NCBI GenBank assembly: GCA_013001595.1
Contig: JABDMH010000042.1
Coordinates: forward strand, 1-64,000
Origin: Saprospiraceae bacterium
GTDB lineage: Bacteria; Bacteroidota; Bacteroidia; Chitinophagales; Saprospiraceae
Direction: 5' to 3'
Length of the DNA stretch: 64,000 nt
Notes under the pieces: generated by a model
Seen by the model: only the letters and a program-made list of their open reading frames with translations
Told to the model about the DNA's origin: nothing
The model's database searches: none
Part shown: one piece after another, positions 29,845 through 39,633 of the stretch
How the letters are laid out: every line of letters begins with the position of its first letter
Position numbering within the stretch: the first letter of the stretch is position 1
Program-made: the position numbers and the translations under genes

Positions 29845-30855
29845 ATGGTCAATTACTCTGTAGTCTTAATAGTCTTGACAACAGGTCTACTGCTAGCCTG
29901 CGAAAACCCGCAGAAAGCTCCAGATGTGTCACATATAGAGGTATCATCTAAGATTGTGCGTTTTGAACAAGAGTTGTTTTCCCTAGATACTAATCAGCTG
30001 GGAGTATCGTTGGACCGACTCATGCAGGATCATCCTGGTTTCAGCGATGTATTCTTCTATCAAATCATAGCAGATCCTCAAAATCGAGATGAAGTGGAGG
30101 AGGTGGTAAGCTGGTTTTTAGGGGATAGTTTGATAGAAGATATGGCTCGTCGGGTTGGTGAAGAATTTGGAGACTTTGCACCACAGGCCAAGTCTCTAAA
30201 ATCTGCGCTACAATATTTTGCTTATTACTTTCCAGATAAAGCCATCCCTGATATCTACACATGCATAAGTGGATTTGAGGTTGGGGCTTTCTCGATTGGA
30301 GATGAACTTCTAGGTGCTGGCCTTGAATTCTACCTGGGTGCCGACTATCCTCACTATGATCCAAACTTGTTTCCGGTCTATATTCAGCAGACGATGAAGC
30401 CCGAATTTCTAGTAGCCAAGACCATACATGCCTTGATAGCCAATCATATGTCTGACCTGCCAGGTACTCGTCTGATCGATTATATGGTAAAAAATGGTGC
30501 AGAACTATATATCAAGGAAAAATTACTCCCCGAAGAAGATCCGGAAATAATTCACGAGTTTACTGAAAAACAAATGGCTTGGGTCAAGGAAAACGAGGCT
30601 GCCATATGGGCATTTCTGTTAGAGCAAGAACTCTTGTACAGCATTGAGTATCGAAAGTTTCAGAAGTTAATCACCCCGAGTCCCAATGTCCCTAACATGC
30701 CACCAGAGGCCCCAGGAAGAGCAGGAAATTGGGTTGGGTATCGCATTGTCAAGGCTTACATGCAAACTAACCAAGACCAGACACTTGAAGACCTACTACA
30801 AATCGAAGATGCTCAACAAATATTGGCGGAGTCTAAGTATAAACCCCGCCAATAG
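29845..30855 (+). CDS. gldB: Gliding motility lipoprotein GldB-like
   Basis: Lipobox-like LLLAC; GldB-type features (FEQELFSLD, IYTCISGF, PHYDPNLFPVYI, GNWVGYRIVKAYM). Confidence 0.82.
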   Translation: MVNYSVVLIVLTTGLLLACENPQKAPDVSHIEVSSKIVRFEQELFSLDTNQLGVSLDRLMQDHPGFSDVFFYQIIADPQNRDEVEEVVSWFLGDSLIEDMARRVGEEFGDFAPQAKSLKSALQYFAYYFPDKAIPDIYTCISGFEVGAFSIGDELLGAGLEFYLGADYPHYDPNLFPVYIQQTMKPEFLVAKTIHALIANHMSDLPGTRLIDYMVKNGAELYIKEKLLPEEDPEIIHEFTEKQMAWVKENEAAIWAFLLEQELLYSIEYRKFQKLITPSPNVPNMPPEAPGRAGNWVGYRIVKAYMQTNQDQTLEDLLQIEDAQQILAESKYKPRQ

Positions 30856-30883
30856 CATAACTCTTTCGGACCTCTAATGTAAC

Positions 30884-31492
30884 CTACCTCTTACGAAACA
30901 TGTTGCCGAGGACTTTCATACCCATGCCTGCAACATCGTCCATGATGCTGCCATCGCCGTCAGCGTCCAGGAGTTTGGAGATCATCCCCATTTCCTGACC
31001 ACCTTTGGCTGCTTGACTGACTGTACCTGACAGCAAACCTGTAAGACCACCTAGGTCCAATCCTTTTTCCTTCCTGGTCTTGCCCAATACACCCATGACT
31101 ACTGGAGCCAGTAGCTTCATAAGCTCACCAGTTTTGAGTAAATCCAATCCACTTGATTTACTTACCATTTGCATCACGTTGTTGGTCTTTCCCCCTAGCA
31201 CATGCTCTAGAATACCCATTCCATTGGTAGCTCGAGAGGTCTGCGAGCCAGCACCACTCACTACATTCATCAGGTTACCCAGTATCCCACCATCGTGGTC
31301 TCTGTCAAGTGCATTCAGCAAAGCTTGACCTTGTTCGGGTTTAGCTGCGTTCTTGGAAAGTGCAGTTACCATAGTTGCCAATACGCCATTAGCTGCTGTT
31401 GCTGTTGCACCTTTATCTGCACGGATGGTTTTACTCAATTGCGACACAACGCCATCATCCATTTGGCCCTGTATCATGTCTAATAGATTCAT
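30884..31492 (-). CDS. DUF937 (YidB-like) family protein with DxDxDG-type motifs
   Basis: MNLLDMIQGQMDDGVVSQLSKTI; LDRDHDGGILGNL and LDADGDGSIMDDV. Confidence 0.8.
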   Translation of the reverse strand: MNLLDMIQGQMDDGVVSQLSKTIRADKGATATAANGVLATMVTALSKNAAKPEQGQALLNALDRDHDGGILGNLMNVVSGAGSQTSRATNGMGILEHVLGGKTNNVMQMVSKSSGLDLLKTGELMKLLAPVVMGVLGKTRKEKGLDLGGLTGLLSGTVSQAAKGGQEMGMISKLLDADGDGSIMDDVAGMGMKVLGNMFRKR

Positions 31493-31825
31493 AATAGCTC
31501 AATTAAAAAGTGAAGAATAGGTCTCTTGAGGGGTACACAATGTAGGTCATTTGCGTAACACTAACAACTCTTCTCAACGGAATAGTTCCTACGATCAAGG
31601 GTTGCTCAATTTTACCTTAGGTAGCCCTACTTCTCACTCTAATCTTAATTATTAAAGCACAGATATACCTACCCATAGTGATGCGGAAATATTGCAGTAT
31701 ACGGGAAACAGTGTTGCAGAATCACCCTCAGATTTTTCATCCCATAGTCACCTTAACCACATGATAAGACATGTCCAATAGATTGCAGGAGCCTTTTGCG
31801 ACATTCAATCAGTACTGGATGAAGA

Positions 31826-32476
31826 CTACGATGAAAGAAGTAGCTGATAGCTTAAGGCGGCATAATGAGTAATGGCAGCTAACAAAACGAGCACGTGCCA
31901 GATGAAGTGATACCATTTTATGAAGTCCCTTCGATAAAAGTAGGTGCCGATCGTATAGAAAATCCCTCCTACTAGAAGCAATAAGAATGTTATTGGATCG
32001 ATGCGGTCAAATATCACATAAACTGTGACCACACCCAGCCACCCCATAAGCAGGTAGTAAATTAATGAAATCCAATCTGGCCAGCTCATCGCAAACCACT
32101 TGTATAAAAAACCAATCAAAACAAGTAACCACATCACGATAAGAAAAATCCAGGCAAAACTATAGCCACTAAAGCCTAGCAGGTAAGGTGTATTCGAACC
32201 TGCTATAAAAAAGTAGATGGCAATGTGATCTATTTTTCGATAAAAGTCCTTCTTGGCTGGATCCTTTGCATAATGATATCTCGCAGAGGCTGCGAAAACA
32301 CCCAAAAAAGTAATCACATAAATAACTACTGATATAAACATTCGGGAACCTATGGAAGCCAGAAAAAGTAGAACAGGACCTGCCACGATGATGAACAACA
32401 CCCCCAACAAGTGCGTCCAGGTATGTGCCCTCTCCTCGTCTATGGTAAAGCCAATACGGCGAGATACGGTCGTCAA
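31826..32476 (-). CDS. Hemolysin III/PAQR family membrane protein
   Basis: Seven TM helices; EERAHTWTHLLGV, SARYHYAKDPAKKDFYRKIDHIAIYFFIAGSNTPYLL, IKWYHFIWHVLVLLAAITHYAAL. Confidence 0.9.
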   Translation of the reverse strand: MTTVSRRIGFTIDEERAHTWTHLLGVLFIIVAGPVLLFLASIGSRMFISVVIYVITFLGVFAASARYHYAKDPAKKDFYRKIDHIAIYFFIAGSNTPYLLGFSGYSFAWIFLIVMWLLVLIGFLYKWFAMSWPDWISLIYYLLMGWLGVVTVYVIFDRIDPITFLLLLVGGIFYTIGTYFYRRDFIKWYHFIWHVLVLLAAITHYAALSYQLLLSS

Positions 32477-32526
32477 TTTCCTTCAGTAATTTTGTATATG
32501 AACGAATTAGTCCTTATCCATAGCGT

Positions 32527-33480
32527 ATGAATACTGATCAATCGGATCTAATTCCTAATATTTCACCAATTGTCAAACTGGAAGAACCAGATCTAGCAGA
32601 CAGAGGAATTAAAGTCTATGTAAAGCGAGATGATCTACTCTATGGCCCATCACAAGGGAATAAATTTCGCAAGCTGACTCATCATCTTGCACAGGCTATT
32701 ACGCTGGAAAAATCTGAATTGATATCATTCGGTGGAGCGTATTCAAATCATCTATTTGCCCTGGCCTATGTTGGGTGGAAAAATAAGCTGCCGACCATTG
32801 GAATAGTTAGGGGAGAAATAGATCAATCCAATCCAACCATCAAAGCCATGCAGCAATGGGGAATGCACTTGATGTCTTTGACGCGCACTGAATATCGAAA
32901 GAGACATGACCCATCGTTCTTGGGTAGACTTCAGCATAAGTATCCTAAAGCCTATATTATTCCTGAGGGAGGATCTGGTAAATTAGGCATGCTGGGCATT
33001 CAAGACCTGGTAAGGGAAGTCTATGAACAAACAGCACATACTTTTGACTACTGGGCATGTCCGATAGCGACCGGGGCTACTGCAGCTGGAATGCTCAGCA
33101 GTTTAAAAGGTAAAACAGAGCTTTGGACATTTTGCGTACTGAAAGGAGCAGATGCACGAAAGATACTCGAACCCTATGGTCTATATCATTCGCAACTAGA
33201 GCGCCTGATCCCGTATCCTGCACATATGGGGGGATTTGCAAAACGTTCTAGTGAAATAGAGTTCTTCATCAAACATTTTTATGCGAAGCACAACATCTTA
33301 CTTGATCCAATATATACCGGGAAGATGATGTTCAAGTTATACGAATCGCTCAATGACAAGGTGGATATTTATCCTGCTTCCATATTGGTTATTCATACCG
33401 GAGGAACCCAAGGCAATCTTGGCTACAACATGCGATTTGGGACGGATCTTCCTGTACCGCATCTATTTCCATCGCTATAA
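32527..33480 (+). CDS. PLP-dependent ACC deaminase/D-cysteine desulfhydrase family protein
   Basis: VYVKRDDLLYGPSQGNKFRKL, SFGGAYSNHLFALAYVG, IPEGGSGKLGMLG, HTGGTQG. Confidence 0.87.
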   Translation: MNTDQSDLIPNISPIVKLEEPDLADRGIKVYVKRDDLLYGPSQGNKFRKLTHHLAQAITLEKSELISFGGAYSNHLFALAYVGWKNKLPTIGIVRGEIDQSNPTIKAMQQWGMHLMSLTRTEYRKRHDPSFLGRLQHKYPKAYIIPEGGSGKLGMLGIQDLVREVYEQTAHTFDYWACPIATGATAAGMLSSLKGKTELWTFCVLKGADARKILEPYGLYHSQLERLIPYPAHMGGFAKRSSEIEFFIKHFYAKHNILLDPIYTGKMMFKLYESLNDKVDIYPASILVIHTGGTQGNLGYNMRFGTDLPVPHLFPSL

Positions 33481-34059
33481 CTGAGAGAAAGTATTGCCAA
33501 TGACTTCTTCAATAATATGGGGAAAGTGCTCGTGCTCTAATTTCTGCACCTTGGCCTGCACGTCTTTGGCGGTATCGTCGCTATCGACGGCACAGCTGGC
33601 TTGGAAAATAATTCCTCCTTCATCAAAAGCTTCATTAACGAAGTGAATGGAGATGCCACTTTGCTTCTCAGCGGCATCGATTACTGCCTGATGAACATGC
33701 ATACCATACATACCCTTTCCGCCAAATTTGGGAAGAAGCGCCGGGTGAATATTGACGATCTTTTTGGGATAGGCATTGATTAGGTATTTCGGTACGAGCC
33801 ATAGAAACCCAGCCAGTACGATAAAGTCAATGCATTGCTGCTTTAAATCAAATAGCATTTGCTCGGACTCGTAGAAGTAGGCCCGGTCGATGATAATCGA
33901 GGGGATCTCTTCTTCTTCAGCAATGGTTAGCACTCCTGCCTTGGCTCGATTACTGACGATCAGGGCGATTTCCATATCCTCGCTCTCCTGAAAATATTCG
34001 ATGATTTTTTTGGCATTACTACCTGTACCAGAGGCAAAAATGGCGATGCGCTTCATCAT
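33475..34059 (-). CDS. purN: Phosphoribosylglycinamide formyltransferase
   Basis: RIAIFASGTGSNAKKIIEYF, VLAGFLWLVPKYLINAYPKKIVNIHPALLPKFGGKGMYG. Confidence 0.95.
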   Translation of the reverse strand: MMKRIAIFASGTGSNAKKIIEYFQESEDMEIALIVSNRAKAGVLTIAEEEEIPSIIIDRAYFYESEQMLFDLKQQCIDFIVLAGFLWLVPKYLINAYPKKIVNIHPALLPKFGGKGMYGMHVHQAVIDAAEKQSGISIHFVNEAFDEGGIIFQASCAVDSDDTAKDVQAKVQKLEHEHFPHIIEEVIGNTFSQL

Positions 34060-34973
34060 CTTCTTATGGGAATGTACTTATTGCGATTAGCCGGATCAAT
34101 GGACGTCATGATCTGGTAAACTTCATTTTTTTGGGGTCTCGCACCCACAGCAAAGATATCCGCCACTTCCTGAGCTTTGGCATTGGCAAACATCTGGACA
34201 ATCATAGAATTTGGGTAATCCTTATTAACCGTTTGCACATCCTTGAGAGCACTCACCAGTACATTCTTACCTCCTTCCACATCACGATGCATGACATCTA
34301 TTCCTTTTCGATGATATTCATAAAGAGCCTTTCGATAAGGTCTAGATCGAGGACTAAGTATGTTTTCGATCATGAAGTAGCGATTTCGACCATTCGACTT
34401 ACTGCTCCACCCAGACTTCGTGTCAGATAATAGTGCTGTTGGAAGTGTATTCACAATTTCATTCGCCAATTGGTAATAGCGATCACCTCCATACAATACG
34501 AAACTGTCGTGATCCAAACCAAGGATATAAAACATGTAAAAGGCAAAAACAGACGTGAGGTTGTCTGTGAAAATGTTCTCGGAGTAAATCAAAGGAGTTG
34601 TTTGTTCAAATTGAAAAATGAACTCTTTGTCCAAATGATTCAATAGGGTTGTCTCATAATTACTGCCGAAGACCGGGCGAATTGCTTGAATACTCAGCTC
34701 TCCAGAAAAAGTAGTACTTGACAGTTCGGAAACAGTCAAGTTGATATTCCCTTTTATGCGTTCATGTTCTTCATAGGATTCATTGGTCCACCTTCGAGTA
34801 TTTATGAGCTCAATGAGCTTTCCTTCCAACTCCTCAAACAAGGCTGGATCAGCTGTCTGTAGCGTGGGTGCATTCACATCTATTTGCATGTTGAACTCTT
34901 GTGCCGGCAAACCCAAATATCCCAATATCGAAAGGAGGACAAATGCCATATGATTTCTCTGCCAGTCCCTCAT
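34056..34973 (-). CDS. DUF4835 family protein (named PorD in some T9SS annotations)
   Basis: Signal peptide; NMQIDVNAPTLQTADPALFEELEGKLIELINTRRWTNESYEEHERI; neighbour of coaBC as typical in Bacteroidota. Confidence 0.8.
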   Translation of the reverse strand: MRDWQRNHMAFVLLSILGYLGLPAQEFNMQIDVNAPTLQTADPALFEELEGKLIELINTRRWTNESYEEHERIKGNINLTVSELSSTTFSGELSIQAIRPVFGSNYETTLLNHLDKEFIFQFEQTTPLIYSENIFTDNLTSVFAFYMFYILGLDHDSFVLYGGDRYYQLANEIVNTLPTALLSDTKSGWSSKSNGRNRYFMIENILSPRSRPYRKALYEYHRKGIDVMHRDVEGGKNVLVSALKDVQTVNKDYPNSMIVQMFANAKAQEVADIFAVGARPQKNEVYQIMTSIDPANRNKYIPIRR

Positions 34974-36178
34974 TATTTCTTTGTATTTCTTAATTCTACT
35001 AATTGATCAACGATGTCCATTGCTACTTCAGTCTTTGATTTAAGTGCGAATCGCTTTTTTTCACCATCAGGTCCGATAAATGTAACTTTGTTGGTGTCAT
35101 GCTGAAAGCCAGCGCCTTCATCTCTGAGTGAATTTAAAACGATTAGATCAAAGTTCTTTCTCTTCAACTTTGTTACTGCATTTTCCAAACCCCGATCAGA
35201 TTCAAGAGCAAATCCAATAATGGACTGGTCTGGTCTTTTCGATTTTGCTAGTGACATGGCTATGTCTTCGGTAGCCTCTAGCGGGATCTGCAGACCTCCA
35301 CTTGATTTCTTGATTTTTTCTGCTACCATCTCTTTTGGACGAAAATCGGCTACCGCAGCAGCCAAAATGGCAACGTCAGCTTCGTTCCAAGCCTTTCGGG
35401 CTGCAACTGCCATTTGTGCGGCACTACGTACACTCACACAGGACAACCTTTCATGCGGCTCTACTGATACAGTTGACGGTCCTAGGACCAGCTGCACCTC
35501 AGCCCCTCTTTGCAACAACGCTTGAGCGATGGCAACTCCCATTTTTCCACTTGATCGATTGCCGATGTATCTCACTGGATCAATGTCCTCATATGTAGGA
35601 CCTGCCGTCACTAGTATTGTTAGCCCCTCGAGATCAGATTCTTTATTCAATGATAACTTCACTTCTCTAACAATATCATCCGGTTCAGCCATTCGGCCTG
35701 GCCCTTCCAGACCACTGGCGAGCTCCCCTTCCTGTACAGCTATGATTCCAATACCATTACGCCGCAAATGATCAATGTTGTGTTGGGTAGTGTGATGATT
35801 CCACATATCTACATCCATTGCAGGTGCAACCATTGTGGGACATCTAGCTGACAAATAAGTGGCTGTCAGCAAATTGTCGCAAAGACCAGTTGCCATCTTG
35901 GCCAACGTATGAGCTGTGATCGGGGCGATAAGCAACAGATCTGCCCAGAGGCCAAGCTCAATATGATTACGCCATTGGCCATCTTGAGACAAGGAGGTGA
36001 GTACCGGATGCTTAGAAAGGGTGGAAAGGGTGAGTGGAGATATAAACGTTGTAGCACTGTCGGTCATGATCACCCTCACCTCACAACCTTCCTTTATTAA
36101 GCCCCTGCAGAGAAAGGCGGCCTTGTAGGCAGCGATGCTCCCACAGATGCCCAACAGAATTTTCTTTCCCGGCAGCAT
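34973..36178 (-). CDS. coaBC: Bifunctional phosphopantothenoylcysteine decarboxylase/phosphopantothenate-cysteine ligase
   Basis: GKKILLGICGSIAAYKAAFLCRGL, APAMDVDMWNHHTT, ILVTAGPTYEDIDPVRYIGNRSSGKMGVAIA. Confidence 0.97.
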   Translation of the reverse strand: MLPGKKILLGICGSIAAYKAAFLCRGLIKEGCEVRVIMTDSATTFISPLTLSTLSKHPVLTSLSQDGQWRNHIELGLWADLLLIAPITAHTLAKMATGLCDNLLTATYLSARCPTMVAPAMDVDMWNHHTTQHNIDHLRRNGIGIIAVQEGELASGLEGPGRMAEPDDIVREVKLSLNKESDLEGLTILVTAGPTYEDIDPVRYIGNRSSGKMGVAIAQALLQRGAEVQLVLGPSTVSVEPHERLSCVSVRSAAQMAVAARKAWNEADVAILAAAVADFRPKEMVAEKIKKSSGGLQIPLEATEDIAMSLAKSKRPDQSIIGFALESDRGLENAVTKLKRKNFDLIVLNSLRDEGAGFQHDTNKVTFIGPDGEKKRFALKSKTEVAMDIVDQLVELRNTKK

Positions 36179-36193
36179 GAGGCAACAGACTAC

Positions 36194-36556
36194 TTAATCC
36201 TGAGCTTCCTTGGATTCCTCTGCATCGCCTACTTGATCTCGATAACGGTGGTTTATCTGACCTTCCAAATATTCCTCTGTTGCAATCAATGCGGGATTGG
36301 GCAAACGTTCATAGAACTTTGAAATCTCGATTTGCTCCTTATTTTCATGTACTTCTTCAATGGTATCTGAAGAAATGGCAAATTCATCAAGTTTCTCAGA
36401 AAGCTCTTGCTTAATCTCTACATTCAGCTGATTTGCTCGCTTGGAAATGATGGCCAAGGTTTCGTAGATGTTGCCTGTCTCCTCAACCAATTCCCTAATA
36501 TTTCTAGCTTTGGCAAAGGCATTAAATCCCTGTACCTGTGATTTGATATCTTTCAT
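36194..36556 (-). CDS. rpoZ: DNA-directed RNA polymerase omega subunit-like
   Basis: TGNIYETLAIISKRANQLNVEIKQEL...KFYERLPNPALIATEEYLEGQI; between bamD and coaBC. Confidence 0.8.
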   Translation of the reverse strand: MKDIKSQVQGFNAFAKARNIRELVEETGNIYETLAIISKRANQLNVEIKQELSEKLDEFAISSDTIEEVHENKEQIEISKFYERLPNPALIATEEYLEGQINHRYRDQVGDAEESKEAQD

Positions 36557-37356
36557 GAAGAAAATGTTTTTAGTTTGGCTCTACTTTGATTTAACATATC
36601 TCGAGCTTCCGATCTATACTGACTTGAAGGAAATTTCTTTCTAAAATCCTCATATTTCTCTAGTGCCTGTTCATAGCGTTCTGCTTGCAACTCATAGAAG
36701 CTATTCTCCGCCAACAAAAATGCCGATTTCAGGATGAGAAACCTGATTTCCTCTGCGTTGCCCGTTTCTGGAAAATCTTTGAGAAGATTTTCAAAACTTG
36801 TTACTGCAGAATTGTAGTTTTTTAGATCAAAATATAACTTCCCTTGCTCGAATCGCTTCTGCTCTAGTTTTGCCCGGCTTTCATCAATGATTTCGTTACA
36901 TGACGCCACACGTTCACTATTGGGGTAGGTGTTTATAAACAATTGAAACTGATCAATGGCCTTCTCGGTATATTCTTGATCTAGACGAAAGACGGGTGAC
37001 AGCAGATAGTTTGAATATGCACGCATATAATCTGCTTCTTCCCTTCGGTCACTAGATGTATAGGTGTTCGAAAAATTTTCAAAATAGTGTGCTGCCAACA
37101 GATAGCTTGCTTGATGATAGTGAGTGTATGCATATTTAAATGCCAGTTCTTCTGCCTTGGCAGAGCCTCTAAAACTATTCAAGACCAGTTCGAAGAGTGT
37201 TTGAGCTTTTACATACTCACCTTCCTCATAGTAAGCCATCGACTTTTCATAGATCTGCTCCGGATTGTTACTGGTTCGAATGCGCTCAAATTCGGTCCGA
37301 CAAGAACTCAGCAGAAAAAGCGCAAAAAAGAAAGGAATCCAGAGCTTTCTTACCAT
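36553..37356 (-). CDS. bamD: Outer membrane protein assembly factor BamD
   Basis: Lipobox-like LLSSC; TPR-like repeats (YYEEGEYVKAQTLFELVL...; ARDMLNQSRAKL). Confidence 0.9.
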   Translation of the reverse strand: MVRKLWIPFFFALFLLSSCRTEFERIRTSNNPEQIYEKSMAYYEEGEYVKAQTLFELVLNSFRGSAKAEELAFKYAYTHYHQASYLLAAHYFENFSNTYTSSDRREEADYMRAYSNYLLSPVFRLDQEYTEKAIDQFQLFINTYPNSERVASCNEIIDESRAKLEQKRFEQGKLYFDLKNYNSAVTSFENLLKDFPETGNAEEIRFLILKSAFLLAENSFYELQAERYEQALEKYEDFRKKFPSSQYRSEARDMLNQSRAKLKTFSS

Positions 37357-37363
37357 AGGGCTG

Positions 37364-37371
37364 CAAAATTA
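37364..37371 (-). promoter_or_regulatory. TAnnTTTG -7 box very close to the bamD start
   Basis: Reverse complement TAATTTTG ending about 7 nt before the bamD ATG; would imply a near-leaderless transcript. Confidence 0.3.
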
Positions 37372-37520
37372 CATTAATTCGATCAATCTTCGGAGAATCA
37401 CCGAAAGCTGATAGCGTAATCGAAAATAATCACTAGTTGTAGAAGAACTAAACGATCAAAAAAAGATGGATATGACAACCAACGAATTCTAGTTTAAGTA
37501 AAATTTAACGCACAATCTCG

Positions 37521-38759
37521 TTATGATGCCACCTTGAGCTGCGACAGTTTAGACTTATTCAGTTTATCCTTCACATATCGTAAGTCGACTTCAAATTTCT
37601 TTATGTCGTCTTTTTTAGATGGGATCTCATACATGGCATCGGTCATTACCGCCTCGCATATTGATCGCAAACCTCTAGCACCAAGCTTGTACTCATAAGC
37701 CTTTGCAGCAATGTATTCGAGTGCACCTTTGGTGATCTTGAAGTCTATCCCTTCGAGGTGGAATAGCTTGCGGTATTGCTTGATAATCGCATTTTTGGGC
37801 TCAGTAAGAATGGTTTCTAATGTCTTCTTGTCCAGCGGATTAAGGAATGTGAGCACGGGCAATCTTCCCAATAATTCCGGAATAAGTCCGAAATGGCGCA
37901 GGTCAAGATGGTTCACATATTGGAGAAGATTCTCCCGATCCACCAATTGCTTTTCTTTAGCATTGTATCCAATGACCTGCGTATTCAAGCGCTTAGCAAT
38001 TAGCTTTTCAACACCATCAAAAGCACCGCCACAGATAAAAAGTATTTCTTCCGTATTTACTTTAATCAATTTCTGTTCGGGATGTTTCCTTCCTCCCTGG
38101 GGCGGCACATTCACTTCAGTACCTTCGAGCATTTTCAGCAGCGCTTGTTGCACACCCTCACCTGAAACATCACGAGTAATCGATGGATTGTCGCTTTTTC
38201 TAGCAATCTTATCAATTTCATCGATATAGACAATGCCCTTTTGTGCTGCTTGCACATTATAATCACAAACCTGCAGTAGGCGACTCAATATACTTTCAAC
38301 ATCCTCTCCAACATATCCCGCTTCGGTAAATACCGTCGCATCTACGATGGCAAAAGGAACATTCAGCATTCTGGCAATAGACTTTGCCATCAAGGTCTTG
38401 CCTGTACCAGTACGGCCCACGAATAGAATGTTGGATTTTTCGATCTCTACATCATCCTTATCATCTACTCCGATTCGCTTGTAGTGATTGTAGACCGCTA
38501 CTGCCAGATATTTCTTAGCATCATCCTGACCGATGATGTAGTCATCGAGATACTCCTTGATCTTCATGGGAGTCAGGTTGGATGGAAGTAAGAACTTGCT
38601 CTTGTCCTTGTCCTTATTAGCAAAGAGCTCCTCCTTGACTATATCTGTAGCTTGCTCTACACAAACCTCACAGATATGTCCATCAATTCCCGCAATCAAT
38701 ATCAGAGCTTCGGCCTTATCACGGCCACAGAAAGAACATCTTACATTTTTTTCTTCCAT
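37521..38759 (-). CDS. clpX: ATP-dependent Clp protease ATP-binding subunit ClpX
   Basis: Zinc domain [11 protein letters not shown]...[43 protein letters not shown]. Confidence 0.98.
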   Translation of the reverse strand: MEEKNVRCSFCGRDKAEALILIAGIDGHICEVCVEQATDIVKEELFANKDKDKSKFLLPSNLTPMKIKEYLDDYIIGQDDAKKYLAVAVYNHYKRIGVDDKDDVEIEKSNILFVGRTGTGKTLMAKSIARMLNVPFAIVDATVFTEAGYVGEDVESILSRLLQVCDYNVQAAQKGIVYIDEIDKIARKSDNPSITRDVSGEGVQQALLKMLEGTEVNVPPQGGRKHPEQKLIKVNTEEILFICGGAFDGVEKLIAKRLNTQVIGYNAKEKQLVDRENLLQYVNHLDLRHFGLIPELLGRLPVLTFLNPLDKKTLETILTEPKNAIIKQYRKLFHLEGIDFKITKGALEYIAAKAYEYKLGARGLRSICEAVMTDAMYEIPSKKDDIKKFEVDLRYVKDKLNKSKLSQLKVAS

Positions 38760-38843
38760 GTCTCACAAATCAGCTTTGGTGCACCCCAAAGTTAACCATA
38801 TCTGAAGATTCGAAATCTTTACTCAGATCAGAGTTTTTCAAAT

Positions 38844-39551
38844 CTATTTAGAAGCATTGTCTGAAGACGCATCACCGCGAGCCAGTACCTCGTCTACCAA
38901 TCCATATTCTTTAGCCTCTGTGGAAGTCATCCAATTATCACGATCACAATCTTCCTCGATTTTATCGTATTCCTGGCCAGTATGCCTACTTAAGACATCA
39001 TAAAGTTCCTTTTTCATCGTCCTGATGAGTTGGTATGAGATTTCCATATCGGTAAATTGTCCCTGCATACCTCCCGATGGTTGATGAATCATAACGCGAG
39101 CATGAGGTAGTGCGGTTCTCTTTCCGTTAGAACCGGCGGCAAGAAGAACAGCACCCATCGATGCAGCTAGACCTGTACAAATGGTCGCAATATCCGGTGA
39201 AACGTATTGCATGGTGTCGTAAATACCGAGACCTGAAATAACTGATCCTCCCGGGCTATTGATGAACATCTGCACATCTCGCTTGGGATCAGTCGACTCT
39301 AGGAAGAGTAGTTGTGCTTGAATAACATTGGCCACATAATCATTGACTGGGACACCCATGAATATAATCCTGTCCATCATTAGTCGCGAAAATACATCCA
39401 TACCCACCACATTCATCTGACGCTCTTCAATGACTTGAGGGGTAAATCCATGAATGTTGGGTACAGCCGTTTCCATATATTTCTCCAAATGAGCACTACC
39501 CATACCCAAATGTTTGACCGCATATTTTTTAAACTCGTCTTGGTGGAACAT
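38844..39551 (-). CDS. clpP: ATP-dependent Clp protease proteolytic subunit
   Basis: DRIIFMGVPVNDYVANVIQAQLLFLES, GLAASMGAVLLAAG (Ser), RVMIHQPSGGMQGQ (His). Confidence 0.97.
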   Translation of the reverse strand: MFHQDEFKKYAVKHLGMGSAHLEKYMETAVPNIHGFTPQVIEERQMNVVGMDVFSRLMMDRIIFMGVPVNDYVANVIQAQLLFLESTDPKRDVQMFINSPGGSVISGLGIYDTMQYVSPDIATICTGLAASMGAVLLAAGSNGKRTALPHARVMIHQPSGGMQGQFTDMEISYQLIRTMKKELYDVLSRHTGQEYDKIEEDCDRDNWMTSTEAKEYGLVDEVLARGDASSDNASK

Positions 39552-39583
39552 ATAAATTCTCTTTGGTTGATTTTTGCAACATG

Positions 39584-39591
39584 CAAAAGTA
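39584..39591 (-). promoter_or_regulatory. TAnnTTTG -7 box upstream of clpP
   Basis: Reverse complement TACTTTTG, about 33 nt upstream of the clpP ATG. Confidence 0.35.
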
Positions 39592-39633
39592 AACTATAAA
39601 GGTCTTCGTCACTGAAAAGGTTCAATCGAGGAT

